This document shows, piece after piece, positions 23,609 through 35,112 of a DNA stretch of 64,000 nucleotides (position 1 is its first letter; each line of letters starts with the position of its first letter). The DNA lies in assembly GCA_002110485.1 (NCBI GenBank), contig MOWL01000002.1:186001-250000 (forward strand), read 5' to 3'. The position numbers and the translations under genes were made by a program. The notes under the pieces were generated by a model that did not search any database, was not told where the DNA came from, and worked only from the letters and a program-made list of their open reading frames with translations. This DNA comes from Emergomyces orientalis. Lineage: Eukaryota; Ascomycota; Eurotiomycetes; Onygenales; Ajellomycetaceae.

Positions 23609-24592
23609 TCACAGTTGCTCCGTAACACCTGGGACAATATTTTCCAGAATTACTTTCAACTCCTCCCAGATCTTCTTCCCCGCAATTTTCCCGTCTTTAC
23701 TTTGAACGAATGTCGACAGGTGCCTATCGCTCACCTCCCCATCCACCATATATGTGCCATGGCTTTCGTCTCCCGAAGCCGCACCAGCGACGAGACACCG
23801 ACTGCCAACCTCAGTCGTGCGAACCATTATGTGCATCAGCATCGTTTTGATTGCTAACACAAGCCAATGGGCTTCACGCATCAGTCCCGACATGCAAAAT
23901 CCGGGGTTTATCAAGTTGAGTACCACCCCCGAATCGACAAGTTTCGGTGCGATTTCACGCACTATAAGAATTTCCAGCAGTTTTGATGCTTCGTATCGTT
24001 CCTTCATGTTGATTGTATTCTTGTCGTCCAGTTTGTCAAACGTATTCGGGCTTTTCCATTCTGGTAATTTCGCCATTGCATGAGTCTCGCTCGTCACTAT
24101 GCACCAGCGGGGCTTCACGAAGGATGTCTGCGCCGCGGACTCTTTTAGCTTTGGGAGGAGCAGCAGGCCTAACAAAAAAGTACCAATCACGTTGATGGTA
24201 ATTGTGCGCTCGTGGCCTTCTGCAGTGTCGTAGGTATGAGTTGCTATGCCTGCATTTTCAAGAAGAACATCGATCCGGGGCAATTCTGTCGATGCTCGTT
24301 GTGCAAATGCTTTGATCGAGGCATAAGATGCAAGGTCAAGCTCCCAGACTTCGCATATATTGGTTCTACCGGATGATGTCTCGATCAACTCTTTGGCTTT
24401 CTCTCCTGAAGCAACATTCCGGACGGCAATGATTATCTTTTTCGCATTGAGGCGGGCGAAGTGTCGTGCTGCTTCGAGCCCGAGCCCGGTATTAGAACCA
24501 GTGATGATGATGGTCTGATTGGCGAAAGATGCAGTTGGATATTTCGGAGTGACGAATATTTGGGAGTAAAAAAAGGCTGACATGACTCCCAT
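23609..24592 (-). CDS. Short-chain dehydrogenase/reductase (retinol-dehydrogenase-like)
   Basis: Single-exon frame of 327 residues. It has a Rossmann NAD(P)-binding motif TGSNTGLG at residues 31-38, an NAG motif at 113-115, and a catalytic Ser168, Tyr200 and Lys204 (YEASK), so all active-site residues are present. Position and length match the classical SDR subgroup that includes fungal retinol-dehydrogenase/WWOX-like enzymes, which reduce or oxidise carbonyl/alcohol groups on hydrophobic substrates. The first 20 or so residues are hydrophobic (FFYSQIFV) and might associate with a membrane; there is no typical cleavable signal. The 3' end faces the tyrosinase gene. Whether it acts on tyrosinase or dioxygenase products cannot be told from sequence; such SDRs are numerous in filamentous fungi. 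Confidence 0.92.
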   Translation of the reverse strand: MGVMSAFFYSQIFVTPKYPTASFANQTIIITGSNTGLGLEAARHFARLNAKKIIIAVRNVASGEKAKELIETSSGRTNICEVWELDLASYASIKAFAQRASTELPRIDVLLENAGIATHTYDTAEGHERTITINVIGTFLLGLLLLPKLKESAAQTSFVKPRWCIVTSETHAMAKLPEWKSPNTFDKLDDKNTINMKERYEASKLLEILIVREIAPKLVDSGVVLNLINPGFCMSGLMREAHWLVLAIKTMLMHIMVRTTEVGSRCLVAGAASGDESHGTYMVDGEVSDRHLSTFVQSKDGKIAGKKIWEELKVILENIVPGVTEQL

Positions 24593-26357
24593 GATGAGCT
24601 AAAGGTGGTGTTGGACAGATGTTTGAGTTTGAGGTGGTATTGATAGAGGGAGTTCGAGTTTTTTCGTCTCTTTCTGAGGATCTTTTTCTTATCGAAGGAA
24701 TTTATAGGAGTTTGATATTGCTTGGTTTGATGTTGAAAAAAATTAGGAACATTTCTGGGGCCATTCATGGATATTTATATATTTTACGAATGGAGTTAAG
24801 CTGGCCGGGAGATCTAAGTATTATCGACATATGGGATGGTTGAGGCATTCAATGGTGGCGTCGGTTCATTCAAACCATCTTTGCCTCACGTATTTAGGGG
24901 TTAACAGGATTGCTGCATGCATCTTTATGTTGTCAGCCCTTAATCAGCAGCCACAAGGCTAGGGTACGCGATAACCTTAAGTGCGGCGTTTAAAGTGTGT
25001 CAATCATTAACCCCGGGACCATCGGAGATAAGCCTTTGCAAGTGCCAAGGAAGCAGGGTAAGAGAACGACGTACGGACTACATGGAGGTCTTTAATGATG
25101 CGTAGCCAGAACGGATCCTCCAGGGATTGAAGTATTTTCGTCATTATAATTCACACCCAAACCGCATGTCAGGGAAATAAGTTGAGCCTATGCCCAGCTC
25201 TAAGCCAACAGCTTCGGGAATCGGGAACAATGCGCGCGTCTAACTCACATCCAAGCATTCGCATCTGATGACGTAGATACACCACACATATTTTCTGATA
25301 CATCTCAAATTTATACATTCAGCATCCCCATTATAGTTTAAGGGCGAAAGAATTTGAAAAAAATCACGACTCATTTTATATCATGCATGTATTTTAATAA
25401 CGTGTGGCATTTTTCCAGAATTCGAATCACTCTGAGCGACTTTTCAGCTGGAAATCAGAGCCATATTCAACCATGCCCAGCCAAACTTCGACCCCGCGCC
25501 CCCAACCTATGTGGCGTAGCAAGTTCGAAAGAATCCCAAGCCCTCAACCAGCCACGCTGTATGCACATGTACTTTACTTCGAAAACCTCTCTCTCTCTCT
25601 AGATATACATGTAGATGTACCTGCCCGGGTTCGGGAGCCTTCCAACGAAAACCAAACGAAAACCACTTGCCTAGTGTATTTGGGAATATCGACTTTCCCA
25701 AGAAAACTCGTAGAGTAGTTATCCTGATCTAAGAACTTCAATTCGGACTCATCAACCCGCCGAGTGACAACTCAGCCTTCAATCCTGGGTCGGAAAACTT
25801 CGCATGGTAGTTACTAGGCCCGAAAATTTAATCGGCTCTGCATGACAACAGATGGTTCCCTAGAACTAGAACGGCAGGACCCAAAACCCAAGTAGACTTT
25901 TGAAAGCTAACTGGGTCAAGCCTAAAAGAATATGGTTCAGGTACATGTACAATTGGTTTTCGGAGAGTGGAGTTTGCGTAAACTAGTTCACTGTCTGCCT
26001 GGCTGTTCCAATTTCTGCATACCATTAATAAGCAGAAGTTGGGTCAAGATTGACTTTCGGGATGCGCAACCTTCGTGCTTAGGTTTGATGATATTTCAGC
26101 ACGGGCCTTGACTGTGGGGGATCAGGCGGAGAATGACGAGAAAGAACTGGGGAGGACTAGTGACGCCACACGACTTCCCGACTCTTCAGAATAGCGCATC
26201 GAAAAAGAGAGCAACAATCCAATAGGTGCAACCTATCTTTCTTTGGGGGTGGCGCTGAATTGACTTGGCATAAATCGATCTTCATCCCCTGTCCAAATAT
26301 GGCCCAATCAATTCTCAACTTGCCCGGACACCGTTGAACAGGAGCAACTGATCCACT
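24593..26357. other. Spacer between SDR and GNAT genes
   Basis: About 1.8 kb with no supported gene. The part next to 24592 should hold the SDR promoter, and the left flank of the GNAT gene contributes a 3' UTR. Short open frames around 25350-25720 have no recognisable domain and overlap on both strands. Confidence 0.5.
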
Positions 26358-26906
26358 TTAGCTATTTGTATGCAGTTCGCGACGCATGCAAACGCGAGGC
26401 CAACGATTCAAGCCCCGCTCCCTTTCCTTCACCCTAATATCCTGGAGTTCCTTCCCAACCTCATCCGCCTCGAACACCCGGAACCCGATGCGCTCGTAAT
26501 AAGGGGCATTCCATGGAACTTCCGTGAACGTGGTGAGTGTGAGCGCACTCAGCCCCTGCGCCATGGCCCAGACGGCAAGGTGGTCGATGAGGGCGGCACC
26601 CAAACCGCGACGAGCAGCGGTGGGAGTTACAGACACCTGTTCGATATTTGCTGCCCCATCCACGCAGCTTGCGAGGAGATACGCAACTGGCTTATCGTCA
26701 TCGCCATTGTTATTATTGCGGGTCGTTTCGGGGGTTGTCACGACCCAGCAGCGCCCATCCTCAGTGTATTCCTGAAGTAGGTTGAGCGACGGTGGTTCGT
26801 CTTCTGCTATTTCTGGCATCCCAAGCTCGCTGAAGGTCTCCCCAGCGGCCCGTTCGATGGCTTGTAGGAGCGGGAAGTCGGCGGGTCGGGCAGGGCGAAT
26901 GATCAT
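26358..26906 (-). CDS. GNAT-family N-acetyltransferase
   Basis: Single-exon frame of 182 residues. It starts MIIRPARPADFPLL, the usual beta-1/alpha-1 opening of Gcn5-related acetyltransferases. The acetyl-CoA pyrophosphate-binding loop (motif A) is VSVTPTAARRGLGAALI with RRGLGA at residues 99-104, and motif B ends in NAPYYERIGF (133-142), where the second Tyr is the likely general acid. An Asn/Asp-rich insertion at about 63-72 lies in a surface loop. The domain is complete and no targeting signal is visible, so it is presumably cytosolic. The family acetylates amines on small molecules, peptides or protein N-termini; the substrate here cannot be assigned. Confidence 0.92.
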   Translation of the reverse strand: MIIRPARPADFPLLQAIERAAGETFSELGMPEIAEDEPPSLNLLQEYTEDGRCWVVTTPETTRNNNNGDDDKPVAYLLASCVDGAANIEQVSVTPTAARRGLGAALIDHLAVWAMAQGLSALTLTTFTEVPWNAPYYERIGFRVFEADEVGKELQDIRVKERERGLNRWPRVCMRRELHTNS

Positions 26907-28964
26907 AATTTCGTGGGGGACAGATCGACTCGGTTGGCAGAGTGGGGTTATGATAGGTTAAATTTGGAGCAGATGAGATTCCCTATATATATATATATGT
27001 AATAATAATTGCAGGTTGGTGTGTGGGTGTACTGGTTATGGTGTAACAATTCTTCAATGCGAAGGGTAAAGAACACGCCTAACCGACAATATCACGGCCG
27101 GTGGTGCCTAATATTCCGTGTGAAGAATGGAATGTTGAGAGGAGGGCGGAACACCGTGCTAAATAGACGGTCAAGTTCGCTATAAATCAGCGTCTGTTAC
27201 TCGGCTTGGTATGATGCAGAAATAAGCTCAGTCAAGATGGCTGCATACACAATCTCTTACTGGCCATTATATTTTACTTCCAGTGTTCCACTTTCTTTCT
27301 TTCACAGGTATGAGATAGCCTGGCTCGTTCTTTAAAACCCAGCATATACCGAACGATAACGATAATATGGAGAGAATAGTAACTTACTTTATATGGAGGT
27401 GTGTAACAGGAATACGCCACCATGTCCTGGTTGTATCTGCTTGGATTTCATGAACATGCACATTCTTCACAGGCTCGTCCATCATCTAGAAGATTTTAGG
27501 ATCATAGGTTTAGAGAGTGGTATATAGTAGCGTAAATGATAGAAAATAAATTTTATTTGTAAAGTGGTCTAATATTCCCATTTCTTTCCACGATTACTTT
27601 TCGGTTGGAAGGGTAACTAATCCGCAGTAGCGTCAGAGACAAATTTGGCCTCCAACCAGGGTTCGTGTTATTTTTTAAACTTGTTTCCAAGCATAACTAG
27701 TTAATTGTTCCATGCAGGATGCTGCGGCCCACTGCATGTTCTGCTTCCATTTCCCCATCATTATTTTGTTCTTCTGTCATCGCATCCAGGTTCTGCACAT
27801 GCTGCCATGTGCTGGTTGTCTGGCCTACGGGGATCTCCAAGCCCTAAAGTAAATAACCAGATACCCAGTAATTAAACTCCAAAAATATTCCACACCCAAA
27901 ACAGATTGCCAGCCAGCGCCTACTAACCGGGCTGAGCGACGCCGTTGACAATTTGACAGTTAAACATCGGGTGTCTTCAAAGAAACAGCCTCCATAAGAT
28001 TCTTCCTGTGGTTCTCTAGCTTTCGCTCCTAGGTGTACAGATTACAGTTACATCTATAGCAGTTGATTTCGTTACTGGTGCACATACTGCGTCGCAATCC
28101 ACAACCACTCTGTTTTCTTGTATGACTGATGCGACAAACGTTGGAAATATATTTGGCTTTCCATTTTCTATCTGGTTACATCTTGGGGACTTCGTGTTGG
28201 GGTTTGGACAAATTCATCCACTCCCTCGTTAGCCTAAATATCTGTCCCTTGTCGCTCGTAAACAGCCTGGGAGCCGCAGAGTTGCAACACCAACACAGAC
28301 GACGATCTAAGACACTCTGATGCCTCAAGGAGTCTAGCAACCCCCCACCCCGGCGGCCCCAACTAACTATTGTCCGAATAAGCCCCTATCAGCAGAATTT
28401 TCTTGTGGTTTTCCCCTTTTATCTTGGTGTGCTCGGGTACTTATCACTTGACCACGAATTGTCTCAGACATTTAATTTTTTTGTTAACCTTCCATCCTTC
28501 TGGCCGCCAGAAACAACCTTTTCTTCCGCTGTCTGGGCGCCGAGCACGAGTGATTCTACGGGCTGTCAAAAGCAAGATCAGCGTCTTAGCCTTGACCTCG
28601 GACTTATTCTAACCAGCCAGTCCGCTCAGACTCGAGATCTTTCTTATGTATTGCGATTCCCCGCAGCAGGACTCCTGTCATCACTTCATCGCTTCCAGTC
28701 GTTGCAACAGTCACACGCTCACAGCACGCTCTGCGTCGTCATCGTCCACCCCATAATTGAATCTGGCTCTGGCTGGTATCACGTTCTTTGGTTGGTTTGA
28801 CGGCGGAGAACTCTGGGTCTGGCCTAATTGACAAGAAATCTTAACCACGGGAAATCTGAAACCTTCCTGAGTTTGGAAACGCTATCGCTTGGTACAGTAA
28901 ACAAACCCAAAAATAAATTGAATTTTGAACATTGGACCCTCTGTGAACAACCCTCGGCATCCAC
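26907..28964. other. Divergent intergenic region upstream of GNAT and glucanase genes
   Basis: About 2.1 kb between two divergently transcribed genes, expected to hold both promoters. No gene is supported. A short (AT)n run lies at about 26983-27000, close to the GNAT start. Confidence 0.55.
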
Positions 28965-31406
28965 ATGGCGTACCGCCCCCATCCTGGCACTGGCTACAAT
29001 GCTGCCCGCGACGAATCCATAGCTCGAAGCCACAGGTCGCCGCAGACCTCTTCTCAACCCCCATTTTACGACGATAATCCACACACTTCTCCGTCTGCTC
29101 ATTCACTACATTCACCTCACTCACATCACTCACCTTACTCACCTCACTCACCCACTCGTTCGCACCCTGCTGCGCATCCAGATAGCGCCTACAACAGGCT
29201 CCGAAATCAGCGAACCGGAGCATCTCAGGATACTCACTCAACTCCAATTTCCCCCGCCTTCCCCGTTCATCATAACTTCTCCGGCCCTACGCAGCCGCCT
29301 CAATCCCAAAGAAGAGCGGCAGCTGCACGGGACCCAGGCTATACGCATTCTTCACGAACGACATCGACAGTCACTCCGGGGAGAGATAACTTGGGCGGAG
29401 CAGCAGCCGGCGGCGGAATCGCAGGTATCGCAGTGGGAGTAGCCCATTCGTCAAACGAGCACCAGCGCGGAATCGACGCTATGGCTGGCGCACACGATGG
29501 CATGAGTCAAAATCAATACTACTACGACCCGTCCGAACGTGGCGGCCACGGAAATACAATGGGTTCAGATAATCCTTACGTTCCTGCTCCCCCAGGGATG
29601 ACCACCATGGGCCCCTCTCGATCTCTAGGTGCACACGACCCCTATTCGTCTAATGTCGGCCTAGGGTCCGCGATGGACAGCCCTGGACAGGTTACTCCGG
29701 GCCAAAGAAGCCTTTACTCGAACAACAATGGGCACCAACAATCAACCCAATATGGGGGTCCAGGAGGATTCTACGATGACCCTTATCCACGGCCTCACCA
29801 TAACTCGTGGGGACCTGTGAATGCTGAACCTATTAACCCCAATGACATCCTTGATGACGGAGACGATGGTTTCATGCCAGATCCCCAAAGACGGTCAATG
29901 CTAAGCCTTGGTAAAAACTCCAGCCATAACAGTCTTCCTACTGCGGGGGCAGGAGCGGCGGGCGCTGGCGCTGCTGGAGGGGGAGTTCTCGGCAACCTCT
30001 CGGGCCGCGTTCAAGGCCAAACCACTGGTAGTGGCGATGGAGGCCCTCATTACAATGTCGTCAGGGCTGAGAAGAGCGAATGGCTAAATAGCCAGAGACA
30101 TGGTAACAAAAAAATGAAATGGACTGTCGGCATCATAATCGCGCTGATATTAGTCGGTGGTATCGTTGGCGGCACTGTTGGTGGTATTTTGGGTTCTCGA
30201 AACAAGGACTCAGGCGGCCCCGGCGCTGGACAATCTGCCGACGACGACAGACAAGCGAACGGGGACCTTGGGAAAGGTTCAGCTGAAATTAAGAAGTTGA
30301 TGGGAATGGAGGGTTTGCACAAGGTGTTCCCAGGCATGGACTATACCGCCTGGGGCACGCAATACCCATTGTGCCTCAAGTACCCTCCCAGCCAAAACAA
30401 CGTCACTCGCGACATTGCCGTTCTCTCCAAGCTAACGAACACCGTGCGTCTTTACGGCACCGACTGCAACCAGACTGAGATGGTGCTACACGCGATCGAC
30501 AAGCTGGAGTTGAAGGATATGAAGCTCTGGCTGGGTGTATGGATTGATAATAACCTCACGACCAACGACCGCCAGATCAAGCAGCTTTACAAGGTCGTCG
30601 AAAAGACCAAGGACAGATCTGTCTTCAAAGGGGTCATCGTCGGCAACGAAGTCCTTTACCGTGGCAAAAACTCTGCATCAACCGTAACTACAATTGCCTC
30701 ACTGGCAAAATACATGCAGGACGTCAAGTCCAAGCTGAAAGCTATGGGTGCTGATATGCCTGTTGCCACATCTGATTTGGGAGATAACTGGACCGCCGAA
30801 CTGGCCCGTGTAGCCGATGCTGTCATGGCGAACGTGCACCCATTCTTCGCGGGTGTGTCGGTCAACGAAGCTGCCAGTTGGACTTGGAGCTTCTGGCAAA
30901 ATGAAAACGTGCCCCTGACGAAAGGCACAAATACTCCGCAGATTGTGTCTGAAGTCGGTTGGCCTAGCGGGGGAGGCAACAATTGTTCTCCCGGTCCATG
31001 TCAGAAGCCGACTGAAGGTTCCGTTGCTGGCGTCGATGAAATGAACAAATTCATGGAAGATTGGGTGTGTCCGAGTCTGGTTAATGGGACGGATTACTTT
31101 TGGTAAGCTAATTTTCCTTATCCTCTCTTCCGCTCCCTATTCCCGCTATTCCCGCTATTCTCCATCTCTTCCCCTCCTACCTATTTTGTTACCCCGGCAC
31201 TTTGCTTCACACACAATTCCTATAACATTATACCCTAACCATCCCCATGAAACAGGTTCGAAGCCTTCGATGAGCCCTGGAAGAAAGAATTCAACGAACC
31301 CCATCTAGGAAAGGAATGGGAAGATAAATGGGGCCTCATGGATCCTGGCCGTAACTTGAAGCCTGGTCTGAAAATACCCGATTGCGGTGGTAGGACCGCT
31401 GCTTAA
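28965..31406 (+). CDS. btgC: Membrane-anchored GH17 glucan endo-1,3-beta-glucosidase (BtgC-like)
   Basis: Two exons, 28965-31102 and 31256-31406, giving 762 residues; the intron splits a Trp codon. Residues 1-380 are a low-complexity, presumably cytosolic tail rich in Ser, Pro, His and Gly. A single membrane segment at about 386-410 (VGIIIALILVGGIVGG) is preceded by basic NKKMKW, which indicates type II topology. The extracellular part carries the GH17 barrel: acid/base Glu562 in GNEVLYR, nucleophile Glu663 in VSEVGWPSGG, and the conserved VRLYGTDC. This is the architecture of Aspergillus btgC, a plasma-membrane enzyme that cleaves and may remodel beta-1,3-glucan during wall growth. Exon 2 supplies the terminal WFEAFDEPWK motif typical of the family. 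The cytosolic tail is longer than I would expect for the family and carries a repeat described separately. Confidence 0.93.
29094..29160 (+). repeat. In-frame TCAC-rich minisatellite coding His/Ser/Pro repeats
   Basis: Within the BtgC-like tail, hexamer-like units related to CTCACT recur and encode imperfect HSPH/HSPY repeats at about residues 46-64. This kind of tract commonly varies in length between strains; the function of the peptide is unknown. Confidence 0.7.
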
Positions 31407-33834
31407 AAATGGAGGAAGAAAGCAGAACTACCGTCCTTCCATTTTTGTCTTTTTTCCTTTATCCTTTTTAAATAAACTTTATATATTTTTCATCATGAGG
31501 AATGTTTTCTTTTATTATAAGCAAAAACAAAAAGAATCCGCCTACACGCCTACATTTACATCCCCGCAGCCCAACGCGCGTGGACCTCTCCCTTTTCCTA
31601 CCTCCAATTTACAGTTGCACATACTTTTTCCCTCATTTTTCCTCTTTTTCTTCCTTTTGCTCCTAAGCTACCTCCCCGTTTCTCGGATTTATTTAATCAT
31701 AAAGCACCCCCCCCTCCACCTTCCTTTCCCCAAGCCTCCAGCCTCCAGCATCATGTTTGTTAATTGTATGCCCATTTTGGAATAGTTTGTCTCATTTTCT
31801 ATGTCCCATATCCTGTTTTTCCTGTCCGATTGTGAAGCCTATTTTCTCTTGTGTTGCGGGGTGTAATTTATCTCTCCTCTTATCCATCTACTGATTGTGT
31901 TCCCATCTCATATCATCACTCGAATTTTGTACGATGTTTTTATCTTTGCATGTTTTACATCTCTTGTATCCCTTGTCTTTTTATCTTTCCTTTTTCTTTT
32001 CTCTCCTTTGCATTTTTTTTTTTTTTTGGCCGATACCAGATCTGTTTTGATAGGAAGGAAATGAACCTCTCTTGTACAACTGAAAGAAATGGAAGATGGA
32101 AGAGGAGGAATGGACATATAGGAAATTCTCATTGTCCGACTTTTGTCATTAGGGTTTGTTATAATAGCCAGATATTTTCCTCTTTTATTAGCTAGTTACT
32201 TGAGAGCATTTGCGACTAGTGAACAAAGAATTTTCCACATTTTCGACTGGTATTCTTTGTACTGTACTATCGCCTACATATCACTAAGAGTGCCGTAGGA
32301 AAAATGCTGATACCATTGAAGCAAACCTCGGTTATCTCTCTCCCTGAGATGCTCAAACCAAGCCATGCCACTCAACCATTCTCTCCAATCCATCCCTCCT
32401 TTCCTCCGCTCAATCTTCATTTCCTCCCTGATCATACTGATACCTCGCAGTTGCCTAATAAGATCATCTTCCAGAACCAGTCCACCCTTGTTGGGTCCTG
32501 CCCCCCCAAACCCACCTCCCCCTCTTCCACCACCACCGCCGCGTTCATGTCCCAATAGTACCCATCTTCTTAATCGAATTGCCTGTTATCCAAGCTGCTA
32601 ACTTCTATTGTGCTTTCCGGTGTCGTTTATTCGATAGTCTTCGAACCAAATATAGGGGAAGTCGGAAAGAATCAAGAAAAAAGGGAAAGAGGGTGTTTCC
32701 GAAAAAAAGTTCCTCCGCAAGCACCCTCCTCTTCACCCGTAATCTTTCTTGGCGTCGCCATCAACAATATCTGGCAAGGCCAAAGATCGATCTCAGGTCA
32801 AAGCAATATAACCAGCGAAAGCCGTGATGTTAAGTCAACATATCCCTGGATCTCTCGACATCACCATCAGAGCGTCTTCAGCAGTCACATTCGGTCTTCA
32901 CGGACGGGGAGGTTGTAAAATAAGACCTGTTTCAACGTCATCAGTTTTCTTTATTCCTTTCCGTCGAGCACCAGCGCATTGGTATCATTCCATCCATTTT
33001 CGAAAAGGGATCAGTCCGAGTTGGGGAAAGTCGGAAAGATGGAGTTGAGGATTGAAGCACATTCACCTCAAGCTCGAGCCTTGACATTGTAAGCGCCATG
33101 AAAGCAAGACGGAGGTATCATAGGTACTGATAAATGGTTCTACGCCTGAATTTGGGTACTGTTTCCTTATTGTATCTTCTTGATGAGATGTAGTTGTCGA
33201 ATATGACGGAAGGATATGAGAAATTCGACCCCTATTGTCCGCGCTCAATGGCTATTCATGTGCGACTTCATTTGATTTGAAACTTTGTGGTCGAGGTATG
33301 ACGAAGGCGCCGGGTTCTGATTTTGATAGTCCCCAATAGCGCCAAGCGACTGTCATCTTAACTAGATAATTTTCGGGATTTAGTCATGTCGTCATCGCCC
33401 TACTCTTGCAATGGGCGGCACTTAACGAGTATCATTCATTTATTAGCAGGCGAGCAACGCACAAGCGCATAGGAGGCGAGAGAAGTGGACACAGGGATAC
33501 AAATTTATAAGCAATTCGCTTTGTTCATAATCCGTTAATAATCTCTGGGCACAACGTCGCCTGGAAAAGAGGATCTTGAATTTCCTGGCGAATCCGCGCA
33601 TTCCTGAGCCACGACCCCCCCTTCCAACCTCACCAAGACCCCCACCCGATACACAGATTGACAGAGGTGAACGAACAGTATTTAAAAGGTAGATAGACTC
33701 CGGACAAAACATTCCCGTACTCCTTCGAACACAATTTTGCACTTTTAAAAGGGCAAGATTAACATAACGGGGTTTTTGTTTTCTAAAGGCCGGTCAGATG
33801 CATTAAAAACAAAGTACTGCCCCACAGAAGCAAT
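31407..33834. other. Spacer between glucanase and isochorismatase-like genes
   Basis: About 2.4 kb. The first 600 bases are T-rich and probably include the glucanase 3' UTR. On the minus strand at 32274-32573 an open stretch preceded by an acceptor-like AACAG encodes a Gly-rich start then a charged peptide (for example EWLSGMAWFEHLRERDNRG), ending in TAG. It has coding-like composition but no upstream exon or family that I recognise, so I do not call it a gene. Confidence 0.45.
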
Positions 33835-34836
33835 ATGGCTTTATTCAGAGATATGGCGGGCATCCCGCCTTTGACTGCCTCGACCACCGATAGTATCCTG
33901 ATTATTATCGATGCACAAAACGAGTATGAAAACCTTTCCATTCTCATTTTCCCTCCGTTAATCCAAAAAAAAAGAAAAAAAGAAAAGAAACAAAGTGCGC
34001 TTCCTTCTAAGTGAAACCATATGTTTTATATATTTATCCTCCCCCCCAAAAAAACATTAGATACGCAAACGGGCTTTTCACTGTCGCCAATGTCGACAAA
34101 AGCCGCGTGGTTATTAAATCCCTCCTAGAAAAATACCGTGCCACTGCGAAAATCACGGGCAAGCAGAACCTCGTTCATATTATCCATGAGACATCCGCTG
34201 ATGCGCCTGTATTTACTTCTGGGACGCCATTGGCGGACGAATTTGATGAGCTGAAGCCTATCGAAGGTGAGAAGGTTGGTATCTCTCTACCATCATGTGG
34301 ACAGTTGGAAATCGGAGTCGGGAAGACGCAATGTCTCATAGCGCTGACACCCGGGTGCATTACATAGGCTATTACCAAAAAGTACCCCAGCGCATTTGCG
34401 GAGACGGACCTTCACGAGTACTTGCGAAGCCTTGGTGCAAAGAAGATTGTCCTAGTGGGGTATATTGTGAGTGGATTGAATTTGTTCCCCATTTTTGGAA
34501 GTCGTCCCATGCGAAGTTTGATTTGCCGATTTGCCACTGATGCACATCACCCTATAACTTTCAGGCACACATCTGCATATCTACAACAGCTAGACGAGCT
34601 TCCGAGCTAGCCTATGATATCGTAGTTGCCCAGGACGGAGTCGGGGATCGCCCCCTCGGAGAATATTCAGGAGATGAAATCACCAAGGTAGGGTCATGCT
34701 CTTCGCCAACCGCCTGTGGCTGTCTCGACAACAGCAGTGCTCTTTTGGTGTCTGTGCTAATAACGGTCCGTAGGTTGCATTATTGGAAGTGGCGGACTTC
34801 TTCGGCACGCTTGTATCAAGCAAGGACATCAACTGA
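33835..34836 (+). CDS. Isochorismatase-family cysteine hydrolase
   Basis: Five exons: 33835-33923, 34061-34274, 34368-34466, 34565-34687, 34774-34836, giving 195 residues; introns of 86-137 bases are all GT-AG and phase-consistent. The catalytic Asp26 lies in the strand SILIIIDAQNEYANG, whose last part crosses intron 1. The probable catalytic Lys is in AITKKYPSAF (Lys105 or 106). The nucleophile Cys138 is in AHICISTTARRASELAY, followed by the typical VVAQDGVGDR. These form the Asp-Lys-Cys triad of the isochorismatase/nicotinamidase superfamily. Members hydrolyse isochorismate, nicotinamide, ureidoacrylate or other small amides, and motif alone does not separate them. No signal peptide is seen, so it is probably cytosolic. 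It converges on the SRR1 gene, 276 bases away. Confidence 0.92.
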
Positions 34837-35112
34837 GAGCTTTCAAATCCCCTTTTCCATCCGGTTCGGGCATCTTCCGTATTTCGGCAATGTTCTGATC
34901 CGAAGTGATGTCCAACATGTATTAAATCAGATATTAAATATACTTTAAGAAAAAAATCAGCCAAAAAGTTTAATTTGTGAGCTGGGAGGTCGTCGCTTCA
35001 TGTCCACCCCGACTCCCTCTTTCAATTGCCTACGCACCTTGATCGGCTGTTTCCTGTAATAATATAGATATGATATAGATATGAAGTACTTCACATATGC
35101 AATAATTGCATA

